From Hyperoodon ampullatus (taxonomy: Eukaryota; Chordata; Mammalia; Artiodactyla; Ziphiidae), in the NCBI GenBank assembly GCA_949752795.1, contig OX457062.1, forward strand, positions 95,097,777-95,161,776: 64,000 nucleotides of DNA, read 5' to 3'. Positions 13,901-26,121 of this stretch are shown piece by piece (within the stretch, counting starts at the first letter, position 1; each line of letters opens with the position of its first letter). A model generated the notes under the pieces. That model had not been told where the DNA came from and searched no databases. It saw nothing but the letters and a program-made list of their open reading frames with translations. Both the position numbers and the translations under genes were made by a program.

Positions 13901-16900
13901 CACAACAGTGAGAGGCCCGCGTACCGCAAAAAAAAACAAAAACAAAAAAAAAAACTTTGCATAATTTGGCCCCAATTTGACCTTTCTGGAGTCACCTCTC
14001 AACACTCGTCTCACGTACTCCAGACACTGGGAAATTCTTTCTTTTTCCCAAACACCCCGTACATTTTCAAGCCCAAGCGTGGTGGGAAGGAGTTAGCATA
14101 TATTATGCATTCAGCTTGGTACCGGGCTAGGTGGTATAAATACATCATCATCTTTAACATCATCATTGTCATCACAGCAGCGATGACAGATGTTGCTCCC
14201 ACTGCTTCAGACCCTGCACGATTTGGCCTCGTGAAATAAAATTCATATTTTAAGGAAAGATGAGAAAAATTTAAACATAAAATTTTTCTCTGCTCATTTG
14301 GGCCTCCTCCCTCCCCTCCAGTGTGCATTGTGCATCTGCATCATGCATTTAACTAGACCTCCCCAATGGCAGAAATACCCGCTCAATGATAAAGATCAAC
14401 TTTTCTCCTTCTGGCGCCAGCCATATAACTCCTTAGAAGATAACATTCCTTTCTCAATCCTGTAAGGGGTCACAATGACCCACCACTCGCCTTGTATATG
14501 CAGACATCTTTGGTGAACTTTATGTACAATGCCAATACATCATTTTCCTTAAAGATAGAGATTGGTGCAAAACAGACTGCTCAGAGACCTGAGGAGATAC
14601 TGGGCCTCACCTTGTGGAAGATCTTAGCTTCAATACTTACTTATGATCCTATTAATACTACTAGCTATATTACTTGTATTTGCCTATTTTATAAGATTGT
14701 TGTTTCTTGCATTACCAAATGTGTGACTGAGCCTCAGATAAAATTAATGATAATTAGGTGGCTTGAAACAATTGATCAAATATATAGTTCTATAAGATGA
14801 ATGATTGTAATAGTGTAACTCTAGATAAGGGAAGAAACAACAAGAGGGAACCGTTCCTTGGATCATAACGGACTAGTAAGACAGGGGGTCCAGAGGATTT
14901 TGGCTACTGTTAATATAGGGTCTAGTCCACTAATAGCACATTGAGTGACCCATCAATGAAATCCTTGCCTGACCTGGGAATGATCATTCCTAGTGCTGTG
15001 GAACAAATTGGTCACGAAATGCCTCCCAAACCTTGGTTGAAACTAAGACTGAAAGGGAAGGGATTGTAAAATAAAGAATGTTGCCCATCACCCAATTCTA
15101 CAAAGTCAAGTCATTAGCCACTGCAGTCACTGGCTACAATAACCTTGAAAGGAATTCAGGGCGAAGATCAGGATAAGGCACTTTGTGCTTTGGGAAAACT
15201 GACAGAACTGGTCCTTAGATATTTCAGGAGAAATTTTTATGAACCCGGATTCTTGCATCTTTCCATACTTAGAAAAGCACTAAAACCATTAACTGAGATG
15301 TCTGTTCCTCGTGACTAGGTGCAATCTTCTACTGCAATGTATGTTTGATTACACATACCTCCGTTGCCAAAATCACATATACTGAATACGCTGGCCTCCC
15401 TCTTTTTTATTTTTATTTTTATTTTTTTGCGGTACGCGGGCCTCTCACTGTTGTGGCCTCTCCCGTTGCGGAGCACAGGCTCCGGACGGGCAGGCTCAGC
15501 AGCCATGGCTCACGGGCCCAGCTGCTCCGCCGCATGTGGGATCTTCCCGGACCAGAGCACGAACCCGTGTCCCCTGCATCGGCAGGCGGACTCTCAACCA
15601 CTGCGCCACCAGGGAAGCCCTGGCCTCCCTCTTTATGTCTTTGAAATAGTTCTCAGAACTCTCTGAGAGACTGTCTCCTGGGTTATAATCCTCAGATTGG
15701 CTTGAATTAAAATTTCCATTTCTTTCGATGTGTTAGGGAACCGTTGACTAAAACCACCCGCCTTGGCCAGGCACGATGATGACCACTTGCATGAGTTGTC
15801 TCATAACAGGAGGTCCCGATAAGGAACATGGTGGTGCCGTCAAAAACTAGAGAATTCAGGAGGGGCCAAAAAGAGGGAGGAGAGCCAGCCCCATAATATT
15901 GTCCTACCAACCTCCCAGAATCCTTCGTGCTGGAATCCATCTTGGCTGAGACACGCGTGCCACCAGGAAGGACCTTGAGTCAGACTAAATAGGGGCCAAG
16001 CAAGATGATTGGCCAGAGACAACCCAGAAACTAACCCCATTACCATAAAACCTGAGACTACAAGCCACGTGGCAGAGCAGTTCTCCTGGGTTCCCTTACA
16101 CCACTGCTCTCTGTCTGGGTGGCCCTTCCCAATAAAGTCTTTTGATTTGTCAGTACATGTGTCTCCTCAGACAATTGATTTCCAAGTGTTACACAAGCAC
16201 TCGCTCTCAGGGACTTCTCTGGTGGTGCAGTGGTTAAGAATCCACCTGCCAATGCAGGGGACATGGGTTCGAGCCCTGGTCCGGGAAGATCCCACATGCT
16301 ACAGGGCAACTAAGCCCATGCACCACAACTACTGAAGCCCGCGCGCCTAGAGCCCGTGCTCCACAACAAGAGAAGCCACCGCAATGAGAAGCCCACTGCA
16401 CCGCAATGAAGAGTAGCCCCCGCTCACTACAACTAGAGAAAGCCCGCACACAGCAACAAAGACCCAATGCAGCCAAAATAAATAAATAAATAAATAAATT
16501 AATTATTTTTAAAAAAAGAGCTCGCTCTCAGGCCCTGGAAGGGGTCCCCCTTCTGGCAACAGATGGACTATTGATCAATTTTTCATTGACAGGCCCCTGT
16601 CAACCATGGTGCCTTCAGGACAGCCTCTCACCCTCACTCACTCTGCTCCTGTCCTCTCGGCTTCTCTCTCTCTCTTTTTTGTTTTTTGTTTTTTGACAGT
16701 GCCAAGATAGTTCCTCCTTCAAAGCTGTGCCCTCTTCCTGGAGTGTTCCCCCACACACACCCAGTTCTTCTGGCTAATCCTCCAGGGATCAGTTTAAAAG
16801 CCCTTCCTGCAGAGAGGCTTTACTTATCCCCCCAAACCAGGTCCCCCCTCCTCCTTACATACTTCCACAGCACCTGGAACTTTGCTTTCCAGGCACTTCC

Positions 16901-19900
16901 CAGAATTTTTAATCACATGGTTACGTTGACATGTTTATGTTGAGACTGTATGATCAGAAAAGGCAGAAACCTGGCGTTCTGTTGCTTTTTCCTCCGAATC
17001 TAACACATTGCCTGGCACACAGCAGGCACTCAAATATTGGTTGAAGAACTGAATGTTTGGGAGGTTGGCGACATCAGCTGCCATCCTTGCAATGGTTCTG
17101 AAAGGAAAGGAGCGGTCCATTCCTCTGGCAAGAGCCACCAGGTTGTTTTGTGGCACCTCCTCTCATGTGTTTTCTTTACTTTTTACAGGCGAGGTTCCCA
17201 CCATGGAGGTTATAGTGCCCCTCCCTCAACAAGCATCTGGAGACAAGACACAAAAACTGTCACTCTGGGAAAATGAATCAATAGGCTCATGAAGAAACAG
17301 ATGGGACCCATCCTCTGCTAGGCAACCCTCCCTCCGAGAGGGCTTGGGGGTGTGGTGCCCCCTTAAGTAACTGAGTGGCTTTCTGAATCCTGTCAGGAGA
17401 CCACAGCCTCTCACTGCAATCCAGATGAGGCAAGCACATCCTCAAAGCGGTGGGTGGCCTCAGCAATGGCCATTACCTCCTTGCCTGAGGCAATGGTGTA
17501 AGAAGGGATGGGCCGCCTGATACTGTTTTTCTGTTTAACAAACAATTAAATAGTGCTTCCTATGTGCCAGGTCCTGCAGATGAAGACATTTAAACCTCAT
17601 ATTGGGCCAATGATATAAATTCTATTATTATCTAATATTATTCATTTAACAGATAAGGACCTTGGGGCACAGAGAGGTTAAGTAACTTGTACAAGGTCAT
17701 ACAGCTAGTAAGTGGAAGAGCCTGGATGTGAACCAGGTAGCTGCGTTACAGAATCCCTGTTTTTAACCCTGAGGCTTTGCTGCCTATAAAAAGGAAAACT
17801 TGTTAAAATGTTGTCAGCTCTCCAGGGCTCTGTTTCCCCAAGACCGATTACTGAAACATTTCTAGAGCGGACCAGGGTTACCTAGCAAGGAGCCATAGCT
17901 TCCTAGAAATATCCATAGTACATCAATTAAGCTTGGCAGAAAGAGCACAGGATTCAGAACCACAAAACCTGCACTCGGATCCCAGTTATTCTCCTTACTA
18001 TCTGAGTGACCTTGGTCAAGTTACTTAGCCTCTGTGAGCTCCAGTTTCCTCATCTATAAAAGGGATCATAGGGCTTTCCCTGGTGGCGCAGTGGTTAAGA
18101 ATCCGCCTGCCAACGCAGGAGACATGGGTTTGAGCCCTGGTCCGGGAAGATCCCACATGCCGTGGAGCAACTAAGCCCGTGCGCCACAACTACTGAGCCT
18201 GTGTTCTAGAGCCCAAAAGCACAACTACTGAGCCCACGTGCCACATCTACTGAAGCCCGTGTACATAGAGCCTGTGCTCCGCAACAAGAGAAGCCAGCGG
18301 AACAAGCAGTCCAAGCACCACAACAAAGAGTAACCCCCACCTCGCCGCAACTAGAGAAAAGCCCACGCGCAGTAACAAAGACCCAATGCAGCCTAAAATA
18401 AATAAATAAATAAATACATTATTTTTAAAAAGGGATCATATTTATATTTCATTTACAAGGCACCTGGCAGACATCCGCCGAGAGTGGCTACATCTTCCCA
18501 TCAAAAACTTAGTACATCCGCCCTGCTCACAGCACAGTCCTCAGGCCTGTAATTTGGTTTCTGGAGCAGACCTGCACCCAGGACCGACTGTCCTAAGCCA
18601 ATTACCAATGCCATTTATCCTCCTGGTATAAATGAATAAAATGGCATCTGCTTTATAAACCTGACTCTGGTGATTAAGTTAGGAAGAGACATCACTCCCA
18701 GAGTCTAATCACCTCTGAGGAACAGATACAGTTGGGTTTCTGGACCTGCAAAGCACAGGACAGACCCTGGACAGTAGTGACCCCTGCTGCCCAGCAACAA
18801 AGACTAGGAGGAGAGAGGCAAAAAACAAAAACAAACAAAAACAAACAAACAAACAAAAACCTATCATTAGAGTTATGGGATTGTTATGAAAGTCCCTGCA
18901 CCCTTAGATTCCCCTCCAAGCCTTCTCCAGCCTGTGGCTTCTCTCTCCCCCTTCCTTATGCCCCATTCCCACTAAAAGCCACATTGCCCAAATCTGAAAC
19001 AGAGCCAAGAAGAGGATTCACAGTCATGCAGGAAGAAGCAGTTTCCTTCTGGGGAGGAGCCAGGGTGAACGAGGAGGATGGGGGCCGGCAGCCTGGGATC
19101 CTAGGGCTGTTACCTTGAGCAGGTTGAAGAGCAGGGGCAGGGCCCGCAGGGGCAGCAACTTGGCCATGATGCCCAGGACCAGGCTGACATCCTCCCCGAC
19201 ACGGCCCATGAGCTCGGCCACCTCCTTGCCCACTCGCTGCAGAGTCGTCTTCCGCAAACCCAGCACAATGTAGAGGGCAGCCAGGTATTCCTGCATGGCG
19301 GGCACAGTGAACACGAAGGTACCCAGGTGCGCTGGCTCAACGCATGGGGCCAGAAAAAACCTCAGGGCATCCCGGCGGAACACATGCAGCAGCTGAAACC
19401 CCTCTTCCGTCCGGATGCCAGCTTCCAGGCAGCCACGGACATCCTCTTCAGAGAAGTACGTCTTGCGGGAGGACACCCCCTCGTAGGCCAACTTGCCCAT
19501 GGTTCGGGCTGCATAGGCCATCAGGGACAACTTGGAAGGGTCAGTGCTGTCCAGCATCTCCCCACTGAAGTTTAGATGCAGGAAGCTGGTGTAGATGCTC
19601 GTGAGGGTCTGGCCAGCTGGTGTGGGAGCGTGCAGGAAGTGCAGGGTGGCACAGACAAGCCAGCAATAGGAGGGCAGGAAGCAGGCAGCGGCGATCTGGT
19701 GGTGCCCCTCCAGGTTCCGGGAGAGCATCTGCACCAGGTGGTCACGCTGAGCCGGAGTGACTGAGACCCCCCCAGCTCCGTGCCCGCAGTCTGGCTGGTT
19801 GAAGCGGAGCTGAAAGTAGAGCTTCTGTAGGTTGGTATCGGAGAAGCCACAGATCTCGCCATAGCGGCCCACATACTTGCTGGGGATGCGGCCGATGGCA

Positions 19901-22900
19901 GAGGGCCGGGTGGTCACCAGAATGCTGGCCTGGGAAGAGCATGGTTGAGAGTTAAGAAAGACCCTTGTGGGCTTCCCTCGTGGTGCAGTGGTTAAGAATC
20001 CACCTGCCAATTCAGGGGACACGGGTTCGAGCCCTGGTCCGGGAAGATCCCACATGCTGCGGAGCAAGTAAGCCCGTGAGTCACAACTACTGAGCCTGTG
20101 CTCTAGAGCCCGTGATCCATAACTACTAAGCCCACGTGCCGCAACTACTGAAGCCTGTGTGCCTAGAGCCCGTCCTCTGCAACGAGAAGCCACCGCAATG
20201 AGAAGCCCGCGCACTGCAACGAAGAGCAGCCCCCACTCGCCGCAACTTGAGAAACCCGTGCACAGCAACGAAGACCCAACGCAGCCAAAAATAAATAAGA
20301 TAAACAAATTTATTAAAAAAAAAAAAAAAAGACCCTCGTGTCCTGATTGCCTCACTTGCCAGGGAGTCCCTGAAGACTGAGTGTTCGAGGATGAAGATAA
20401 TGATGACCACAGTAATTATAACTCACACTTACTGAGCACCCACTATGATCCAGGGCACTGTGCTAAGCACTTCAGATGCAGTATCTCATTTGTTCAGTAC
20501 AACTCAAGGAGAGAAGGAAACAGAAGCCTGGAGGAGTTACTGACTTGCTCAGTCCCACGGCTTCGAAGTGCGGGGGCAGGATTTGAACTAACCCAGAGCC
20601 TACGTTCCTACCCATTAAACATGCAGACTCAGGACATGAAAATCCTGAGGGGGCAAGTTGGAGACAGTGGAGGCAGAGCAGGGTGCACTCACCTCGGGCA
20701 ACATGTATTTGCGTAGCAGGTTGACGATGATGGCAGCTGGCGCCTCTGGCTCCTCCGGGTCACTGCAAAGCCCTGTGCCCGCCAACCGGAAATCAAGGTT
20801 GAGGTGCTCCAAGCCGTGGAGCACAAAGAGCAGGCAGGAACCAGCAGCGGCCATCAGAGGCAGAATCTCCTTCAGGGGTGCGTAGCGCTGGGCCACAAGT
20901 TGGCACAAGGAGACTGGCTCAGGGCCCAGGGATGACAGGTCCTCGCAGGAGAAAGGGATCAGCAGCTTGAAGGTTGGCAGCCGCCCGTAACACCAGTCCA
21001 GGACCATCTTGCGCACCAGCGTGCTCTTGCCTGTGCCCACTGTCCCGTAGAGCACCACTGTCTGCACGCGGCACCCACAGGCATCTGGGTCAAAGATCTG
21101 AGACAGGGCCAGCGGGGGGAGCCCAGCAGAGGGTGGCTGATGCTCCAGGGCCAACTCAGCCAGTGGGCGAAGCAGCTCATCAGGGGTGCTCTCGCGGATC
21201 ACAGGGTCTACATGGACCGTGTCTAGTGCAAAGGTTGGGCCGAACTGGCGCTCTTCCTTGGGCAGCCGGCTGAACCACTCGGCCAGGTTCTGGCGGTGCC
21301 GCTGGATAGCTTCTGGGTGGGAAGGCAAAGGGAGTATGTCAGGGAGAGGGGCTGAGAAATGCAGGAGCTTAAGGAGGTGGTAGGGTCAGGTTGTGGAGTC
21401 AAGACACAACGCCAGGAGATGCCAGGACCCAGAATGGCGCTGGACACACAGGACTCCCTCAGGCTGTCCAGAAAGTTTGGACCCCTGTGGCAGAAAGTGG
21501 GAAGCCATGGAACGAGTGAGGGTGAGTCTGGGCTGACTTGCTGTATGATTATCTATGTGTGATCTTCACCTGACAGCTAGAGGCAGTGTGTTGAAGGTAG
21601 GGATGTTATATTCCCCCCAGTGCTTTGTACATCGTAAGTGTGTACTGCATGAATGTTGCAGGAAGGGATACATGGACAGATGGATAATGGGGCCAGGGAG
21701 AGTGGGTCCACTAATGGCTGATTGTAATGGATCCTCTCTACCTCATTCCTTCTTGTTTCTCTCTCCAAGCCCTTCTTCCCCACACTCCCTGAACCCACCC
21801 CCACACGGGGAGCCCAGCAGCCCCTCTCCTCAGGCTGACTGAGGAGCCAGTCCCTTTACCAGCTGCAGCGATGCCCTGGAACAACTGTCCGTGCCTCCCT
21901 GATGGGGGACCACTGCCCGCTGAGCTTCCGTGATGGCGTGTAAAGGCCCTGTGAGCAAGGAAAAGGGATGAGCTGGGGCTTGGCTGCTGGGCTCAGGCTC
22001 TGCACAGGCTCAGAGTCCAGGCCTGCCTGGACTGATGAACTTCTGGCTTCCTGAGATCCAGGCCTGACTCTGGACAGCTAAGTCCAGAGCCTCATCTGAC
22101 TCTCATACCCTTCCCAGGGCCTGAGGTCTCGCCCCTACCCCTCCAGTCCCCCACTGCTGACTGCCTGCCTGGAACTCAGACTGACCACTGCCAGACTCCA
22201 CCCACTTCCCACCGGTCCTCCCTCTGGTTGACCACTGTGACTTGTACTATGGATGATATAAGCTAACTTCCCCTTAGGCCTGGTAGCGGAGTCTGTACCC
22301 TCTCCAGCCCGGAAGACCAACTCCCCCCAGGAGATCAAGCTCTCTCCAAGTCCTGACCCTTCCCAGGCTACTCTGCTGTGCCCAGATGTGTCCTAAGGTA
22401 TGACACTGAGGCCTCACCTAGGGGGCCCAAGGGGGCGCTCCCCTTTAAGGGGCCAACTCCAGTGGATCAGGAAGGGGATATGTTCACCTACAGAGAGAAA
22501 GCAGAAGGAAGAAACAGCATCCAGAATTCACCCACATTAGCTCAACAATACACAGACCCCACATCTACATCAAATCCCCATCATTTGCTCTCATAGCATC
22601 ATGTACTGCCCCTTTGTAGCAGTTATTATGAAATTTTATATTTCATTATGTAATTATTTGATTACCATTCATTCACACACTCACCCCCATTCCTCCATGA
22701 GAGCAGGGATCACATCTGTTTTGGTTCACAAGTACCTACTTAGAACTTAGCATGGGGCCTGGCACATAGCAGGCACTCAATGAATATTCATTGAAGGCAA
22801 AATGAAATCAGACAAGTGTTCCTGGACTTATGTAGCTACAGGGACTCTCAAAGATCATCTAGTCTGACTCCCTTCGTTTAGGATGGGAAAAAGGAAACTC

Positions 22901-23122
22901 AGGGAGGTACGGTGACTTGCCCAAGGCCAACAGCTAGTAAATCACAGAGCTGGGACTAGCATGCCTGGTGTCTGGATCCCTTCTCTCTTGGAGGTGCCAT
23001 CTGGACTCTGGAAAGGGAGAAGTGGCAACAGAAACCCCTGCTTCCTGCTCACCTGCTGGCTGGAGTACTCTTCCCAGACCAGGGCCCCAAGAGGCCCTAG
23101 GCAAATGGCAGCCCCACCTCAT
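10950..23122 (-). CDS. NLRX1: NLRX1, mitochondrial NOD-like receptor
   Basis: Nine coding exons: 23053-23122 (ATG at 23122; exon begins 23180), 22418-22487, 21860-21948, 20693-21312, 19114-19929, 12935-13530, 12606-12692, 11584-11835 and 10950-11271 (stop TGA). They total 2922 nt, 973 aa, in consistent phases. NLRX1 is a mitochondrial NLR that dampens MAVS/RIG-I and NF-kB signalling and modulates ROS and autophagy (family knowledge). Visible parts are an N-terminal leader ([12 protein letters not shown]), a NACHT P-loop GTVGTGKST at about residues 166-174, and the NACHT-associated block in exon 5-6. C-terminal leucine-rich repeats run from about residue 660 ([39 protein letters not shown]), ending in a helical bundle. 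Human is recalled as 975 aa; the two-residue difference falls in the [11 protein letters not shown] loop. The 5.6-kb intron 13531-19113 carries a retroviral remnant and several SINEs. Confidence 0.96.
13736..13950 (+). mobile_element. CHR SINE, short form
   Basis: Full-length copy: 'gcttccctggtggcgcagtgg' head, 'gtgagccatggccgctgagcc' centre, 'gaggcccgcgtaccgc' end and A-rich tail. Exact 13-nt duplication AAAACTTTGCATA at 13723-13735 and 13951-13963. It is intronic in NLRX1. Confidence 0.95.
14490..16193 (+). mobile_element. Endogenous retrovirus remnant: envelope tail plus LTR-like ends
   Basis: This decayed retroviral 3' end lies antisense in the large NLRX1 intron. At about 14640-14730 a frame gives a hydrophobic membrane segment followed by a short charged end and stop, as in a retroviral transmembrane envelope tail. 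A purine tract (about 15045-15063) precedes a possible LTR start at 15064. Two poly(A)/R-U5-like ends are visible: one near 15660-15730 (gaattaaaa, then tccatttctttc), and a second block opening TGTTAGGG at 15731, with AATAAAG at about 16130 and ending ...tgttaca at 16193. They may be two LTRs of different families, one beside or inside the other. No gag or pol is seen, and no complete gene remains. Confidence 0.55.
15406..15619 (-). mobile_element. CHR SINE, short form, inside the retroviral remnant
   Basis: Inverted full-length copy from poly-T through 'gcggtacgcgggcctctcac' to 'gaagcc'. Exact 15-nt duplication CTGGCCTCCCTCTTT at 15391-15405 and 15620-15634 shows it inserted into the older LTR-like sequence. 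Confidence 0.95.
16211..16520 (+). mobile_element. CHR SINE, long form
   Basis: Head 'ggacttctctggtggtgcag', internal 'ggttcgagccctggtccggg', repeated 'cacaactactgaagcc' units and 'acccaatgcagccaaaataa' tail. Duplication CTCGCTCTCAG at 16200-16210 and 16521-16531, immediately beside the LTR-like end. Confidence 0.93.
16690..17060 (+). repeat. L2 LINE 3' fragment
   Basis: Decayed L2-like text: 'tcctccttcaaagc', 'ccttcctgcagagaggc', then the typical 3' end 'gcctggcacacagcaggcac' and 'tcaaatattggttgaag'. It is intronic in NLRX1. Confidence 0.6.
17555..17775 (-). repeat. MIR SINE, decayed
   Basis: Reverse-complement MIR core is visible: 'cctatgtgccaggtcc', 'gcacagagaggttaagtaac', 'acagctagtaagtggaagag'. 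A second MIR in the opposite sense follows at about 17945-18066 (gtgaccttggtcaagttac, cctcatctataaaaggg). Confidence 0.7.
18071..18426 (+). mobile_element. CHR SINE, long form, inserted in a MIR
   Basis: Complete long CHR copy with an (AAATA)n tail. 13-nt duplication AAAAGGGATCATA at 18058-18070 and about 18428-18440. The target is the 3' end of an older MIR. Confidence 0.93.
19970..20328 (+). mobile_element. CHR SINE, long form, 41 nt upstream of NLRX1 exon 6 acceptor
   Basis: Long CHR copy with duplication AAGACCCT(T/C)GTG at 19958-19969 and 20329-20340. It is antisense to NLRX1, so its 5' head lies just upstream of the exon at 19929. Branch point and pyrimidine tract must fit in the remaining short stretch (tcttaactctcaacc, tgctcttcccag). 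Confidence 0.93.
20425..20610 (-). repeat. MIR SINE, decayed
   Basis: Plus-strand text 'tgagcacccactatgatcc', 'gcactgtgctaagcac', 'gtatctcatttgttc' and the tail 'gggcaggatttgaactaacc' matches reverse-complement MIR. It is intronic in NLRX1. Confidence 0.65.
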
Positions 23123-23899
23123 GGCAGGAGAGAAGGTCAGGGCCTGGGGGACTGAGCACACCACCTTCTATCCTGTTCCGCTGCAGGAAGAATGGTGTGA
23201 ATGGACCCCACACACCCCCACTTTCCCACCCCACCTCTCATGCAGGTCAAGGGAGGCCCTTCCTCCTCAGGAGAACATCAGCCTTTCCTTAAATGCCAGC
23301 ATCGCCAAAGCCCTGGCCTGGCTTTCAGACCTCTCTCCTCTACATTCCCCACCTGAGTGATCCTACCACCCACTGGTTCTCCCCTGAGGCTTCACGATCA
23401 CCTTTCTCCTGAATTCCAGCCTAGTGAGCTGTTTTATTTAGGTGTCCTTTTCTTTGCTTGGCTGCCAGCAAGCTCCTATGAGTCCTGTGTTCATTTTCAG
23501 TGGCTTTTCTGAGCCAACGTTTTCCAGTAACAATCATCCACTCTCCTCTGAAGTTTTTCCCTAGCTATCAGGTCCTTTTAGCTGAGTTTTAATGGTTTGA
23601 TCATTTTATCTTCTCTGTGACTTTTATGTAACCTGCCTTTGAGGCTGGCATACATTATAGATAAGTGAATGAATGACTTCCTATTTGATATCTCCATATG
23701 GACATCCTGCCAATGCTTCAAGCCGCACCTCGCAGGACTGAACTCAGCATCCCTCCTCCCCTTCCAGTTACTTTATTGCAAATCTTCCCAATCACATGAT
23801 TTCTACTCGAAATCTGACCTCTTTGTCTTCAAATCCTTCCCCCCCACTTCACACAATGGAAACAGCCCTGCCGGTTCCTCATCGCAGTACTTTGCCAGC

Positions 23900-24400
23900 C
23901 TGTTCCTATTGCATAATCCTTACCACCCTGTGCTAACTTAGACCCTCCACCTCCTTACTGGCCTCTGCCTTCAGCCTCATTCCATTCCCATCCCTGATCC
24001 CAGACACCAATCGCCTCCCTAAAATCCTAGGTTATGTAGCGTCCAAACACCTGGCCCACACCAGCTATTTTCCTGAGTTTCCCCCTGACTCGTACCTCAC
24101 CGGCCAGGCTTACTGAATTCTTGCTCCCACTTTCCTAACTTTGTTCATACTCTTTCATCAGCTTGGAATGACCTTTCTCCCCTGTCAGAGTCCTACCCAA
24201 TCCTTTCAGAACCTGCTCAAAGGTCCTCTCTCCTGGGAAGTCTTTCCTGATCCCTCTGAGCTCCCTTAAATGAAGCATACAGCTATCTGGCACCTGGTCT
24301 CCACTGAGATGTGACTCCTTAAGGGCAGAGCACACTTGGGGAGAATTGGGTGCATTGGGCCCTATTACCAGCAGGGCCAACCAGTGGAGGCGAAGCCTGG
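23900..24400 (+). repeat. L2 LINE fragment upstream of NLRX1 coding exons
   Basis: L2-like phrases include 'cagcttggaatgacctttc', 'tcagaacctgctcaaaggtc', 'ctgggaagtctttcctgatcc' and 'aagggcagagcacac'. It lies in the 5' UTR intron of NLRX1. Confidence 0.6.
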
Positions 24401-24799
24401 GGCTCAAACCAGGAGTCCCGGGGTCGGGGGCGGGGTGGGGGGAGTATAGAAGGGTTAAGAGAAGGCCCTGGAAGGCTGGAAAAGCTTGGGGAAACTAGCT
24501 CAGTGGGATAAAATCAGTTGCAGGGCCTCTGACTCAAGATGGGACTGGCGGTGGGGTTGGGGGTAGGGAGGCCAACTGTCGGAAGATCACCGCTGGTCTC
24601 CAGGGCAGTGAGAAAAGGAGAGGGCACAGCAGGAAAGGTACGGGCGGGGTCTGTGCTCGCACAGGTCCAGAGCTCCTCCTCTTAAACTGGGTCCCAGCTT
24701 TCCTAGTTCTAGTTGGTTTCAGAGCCCAAGAGTAAAGCCCGCCTGAATGCCCACCTCTCAGAGCACCGGCTGCATCCCACGCATCCCCAGCCGCCAGCT

Positions 24800-25070
24800 C
24801 CTAGCGGCACTAGCCCAGCACCGCCCCGCCCCTGCTACTTAGACCTTTACCGCCGCTGCCCAGGCCCGGGAGCCGGTCGCCGCCAGAGTCTCCCGCTTGC
24901 TCCCAGAGGCCCCGGCGCGCGCGGCGCTTCCTGCACGCCCCGCCCGCCTGCGCGGAGCCCTGCCAGCCCTGGCATCCGGCCCGGCGGCGGGCAAGCGCGA
25001 GCACGAGCCCAGGCGCTCCGGGCCGCCGGCTCCTGGGAGGAGGGAGATGGCGAGAGGGGCTAGTGTCCCG
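24800..25070 (-). promoter_or_regulatory. NLRX1: NLRX1 CpG-island promoter and non-coding exon 1
   Basis: A short, very CpG-rich block (ggcgcgcgcggcgc, GC boxes such as cgccccgccc) stands out from its surroundings. On the minus strand a strong donor ...gcggcg|gtaaag ends a first exon at 24851. This splices to the acceptor at 23181 ahead of the ATG exon. No TATA box is seen. The exact start site is not visible. Confidence 0.75.
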
Positions 25071-26121
25071 GAGAGCAGGCCCGGGGCGGGGACTTCTTCC
25101 CCATCTGTCTCTCCTCCCCCCACCCTCAGTGGTACAGCCCTCCATCCAGGCGGGCCCTGCCTCGGAGACTGCCCTCTGCAGGTCACTAAGCGCCAATTCC
25201 ATCCCATTACTCACCACCTCCCAGGCAGGGCTTCTTGTTATGCCCATTTTACAGATGCAGGAACTGCAGCTCAGAAGGGTGAAATGACTTGCGCAGGTTG
25301 ACCCAACTAGGAAGCGGAAGAGCCAGAACAAGAATCCGGGGCCTGGGCCTTCCTACCTCACCCCCGGACCTTCCCGAGGCGACCCCCAGCCCCCAGCCCC
25401 CACCCCCATCCCCAGGGCATTCTTCCCTCTGGGCCTCTTCACCGCTTCAGGCTGCCTCCTTACAGAGATCTGAGTCAAGGTCTTCTTGGGTCCTCCCTCT
25501 GTACCCGGCTCTCTTCAGACCCCACACCTCTGTGTATGGCTTCTGGTCCTTTGGGTCAAGGCAGGCAGAAGAATGGGGCTGATGGACAGCTCCCACCTCA
25601 ACCTGCTCCTCTTGTCTAGCACCCAACCATAGCCTGGCCCTGGGGCTTCCTGGTCCTCAAAGCCCTCAGCCTCATCCCTGTGCTTCCATACCGGGCACAC
25701 CCAGGGCCCACGTAACCGATGGAGGAGCCTCCCACGACCCACAGCCAGGGCATGCCTCCACATGCAAACACAGGTTGCACTGAATGGAGGTGTACAGTCG
25801 GGAACTGGTAGAGAGGCGCCTTGGACAGGGCTGAGAAGAGGGCTTTATGATCTCTACCCTCCGTCCAGACTGAGGACAGTGTGGATATTTCACTTATACA
25901 TGTAAACATCTGTTCTTTCAATGAACACGTGGTATTGGGCTAGTATCGAGCAACCAGAACAAGGTGAACAGGGACCAGACCATAGCAGCTCCCCTCCAGG
26001 GGGCCCAAATGATGGTACTTCAGAGGGAGATGGAAGCTTTAGGAAAGCCTGGGAGAGGAAGTTACTAACTGCCTCTGGCACAGGAGGTGACATTTGAACT
26101 AGATCTTAAAAAATAAGCTGG

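Noticed and set aside
24713..25331. Long open frames on both strands rich in Pro, Ala and Arg
   Set aside because: They come from high GC content in the NLRX1 CpG island. There is no conserved protein, and the splice donor at 24851 marks it as a non-coding exon.
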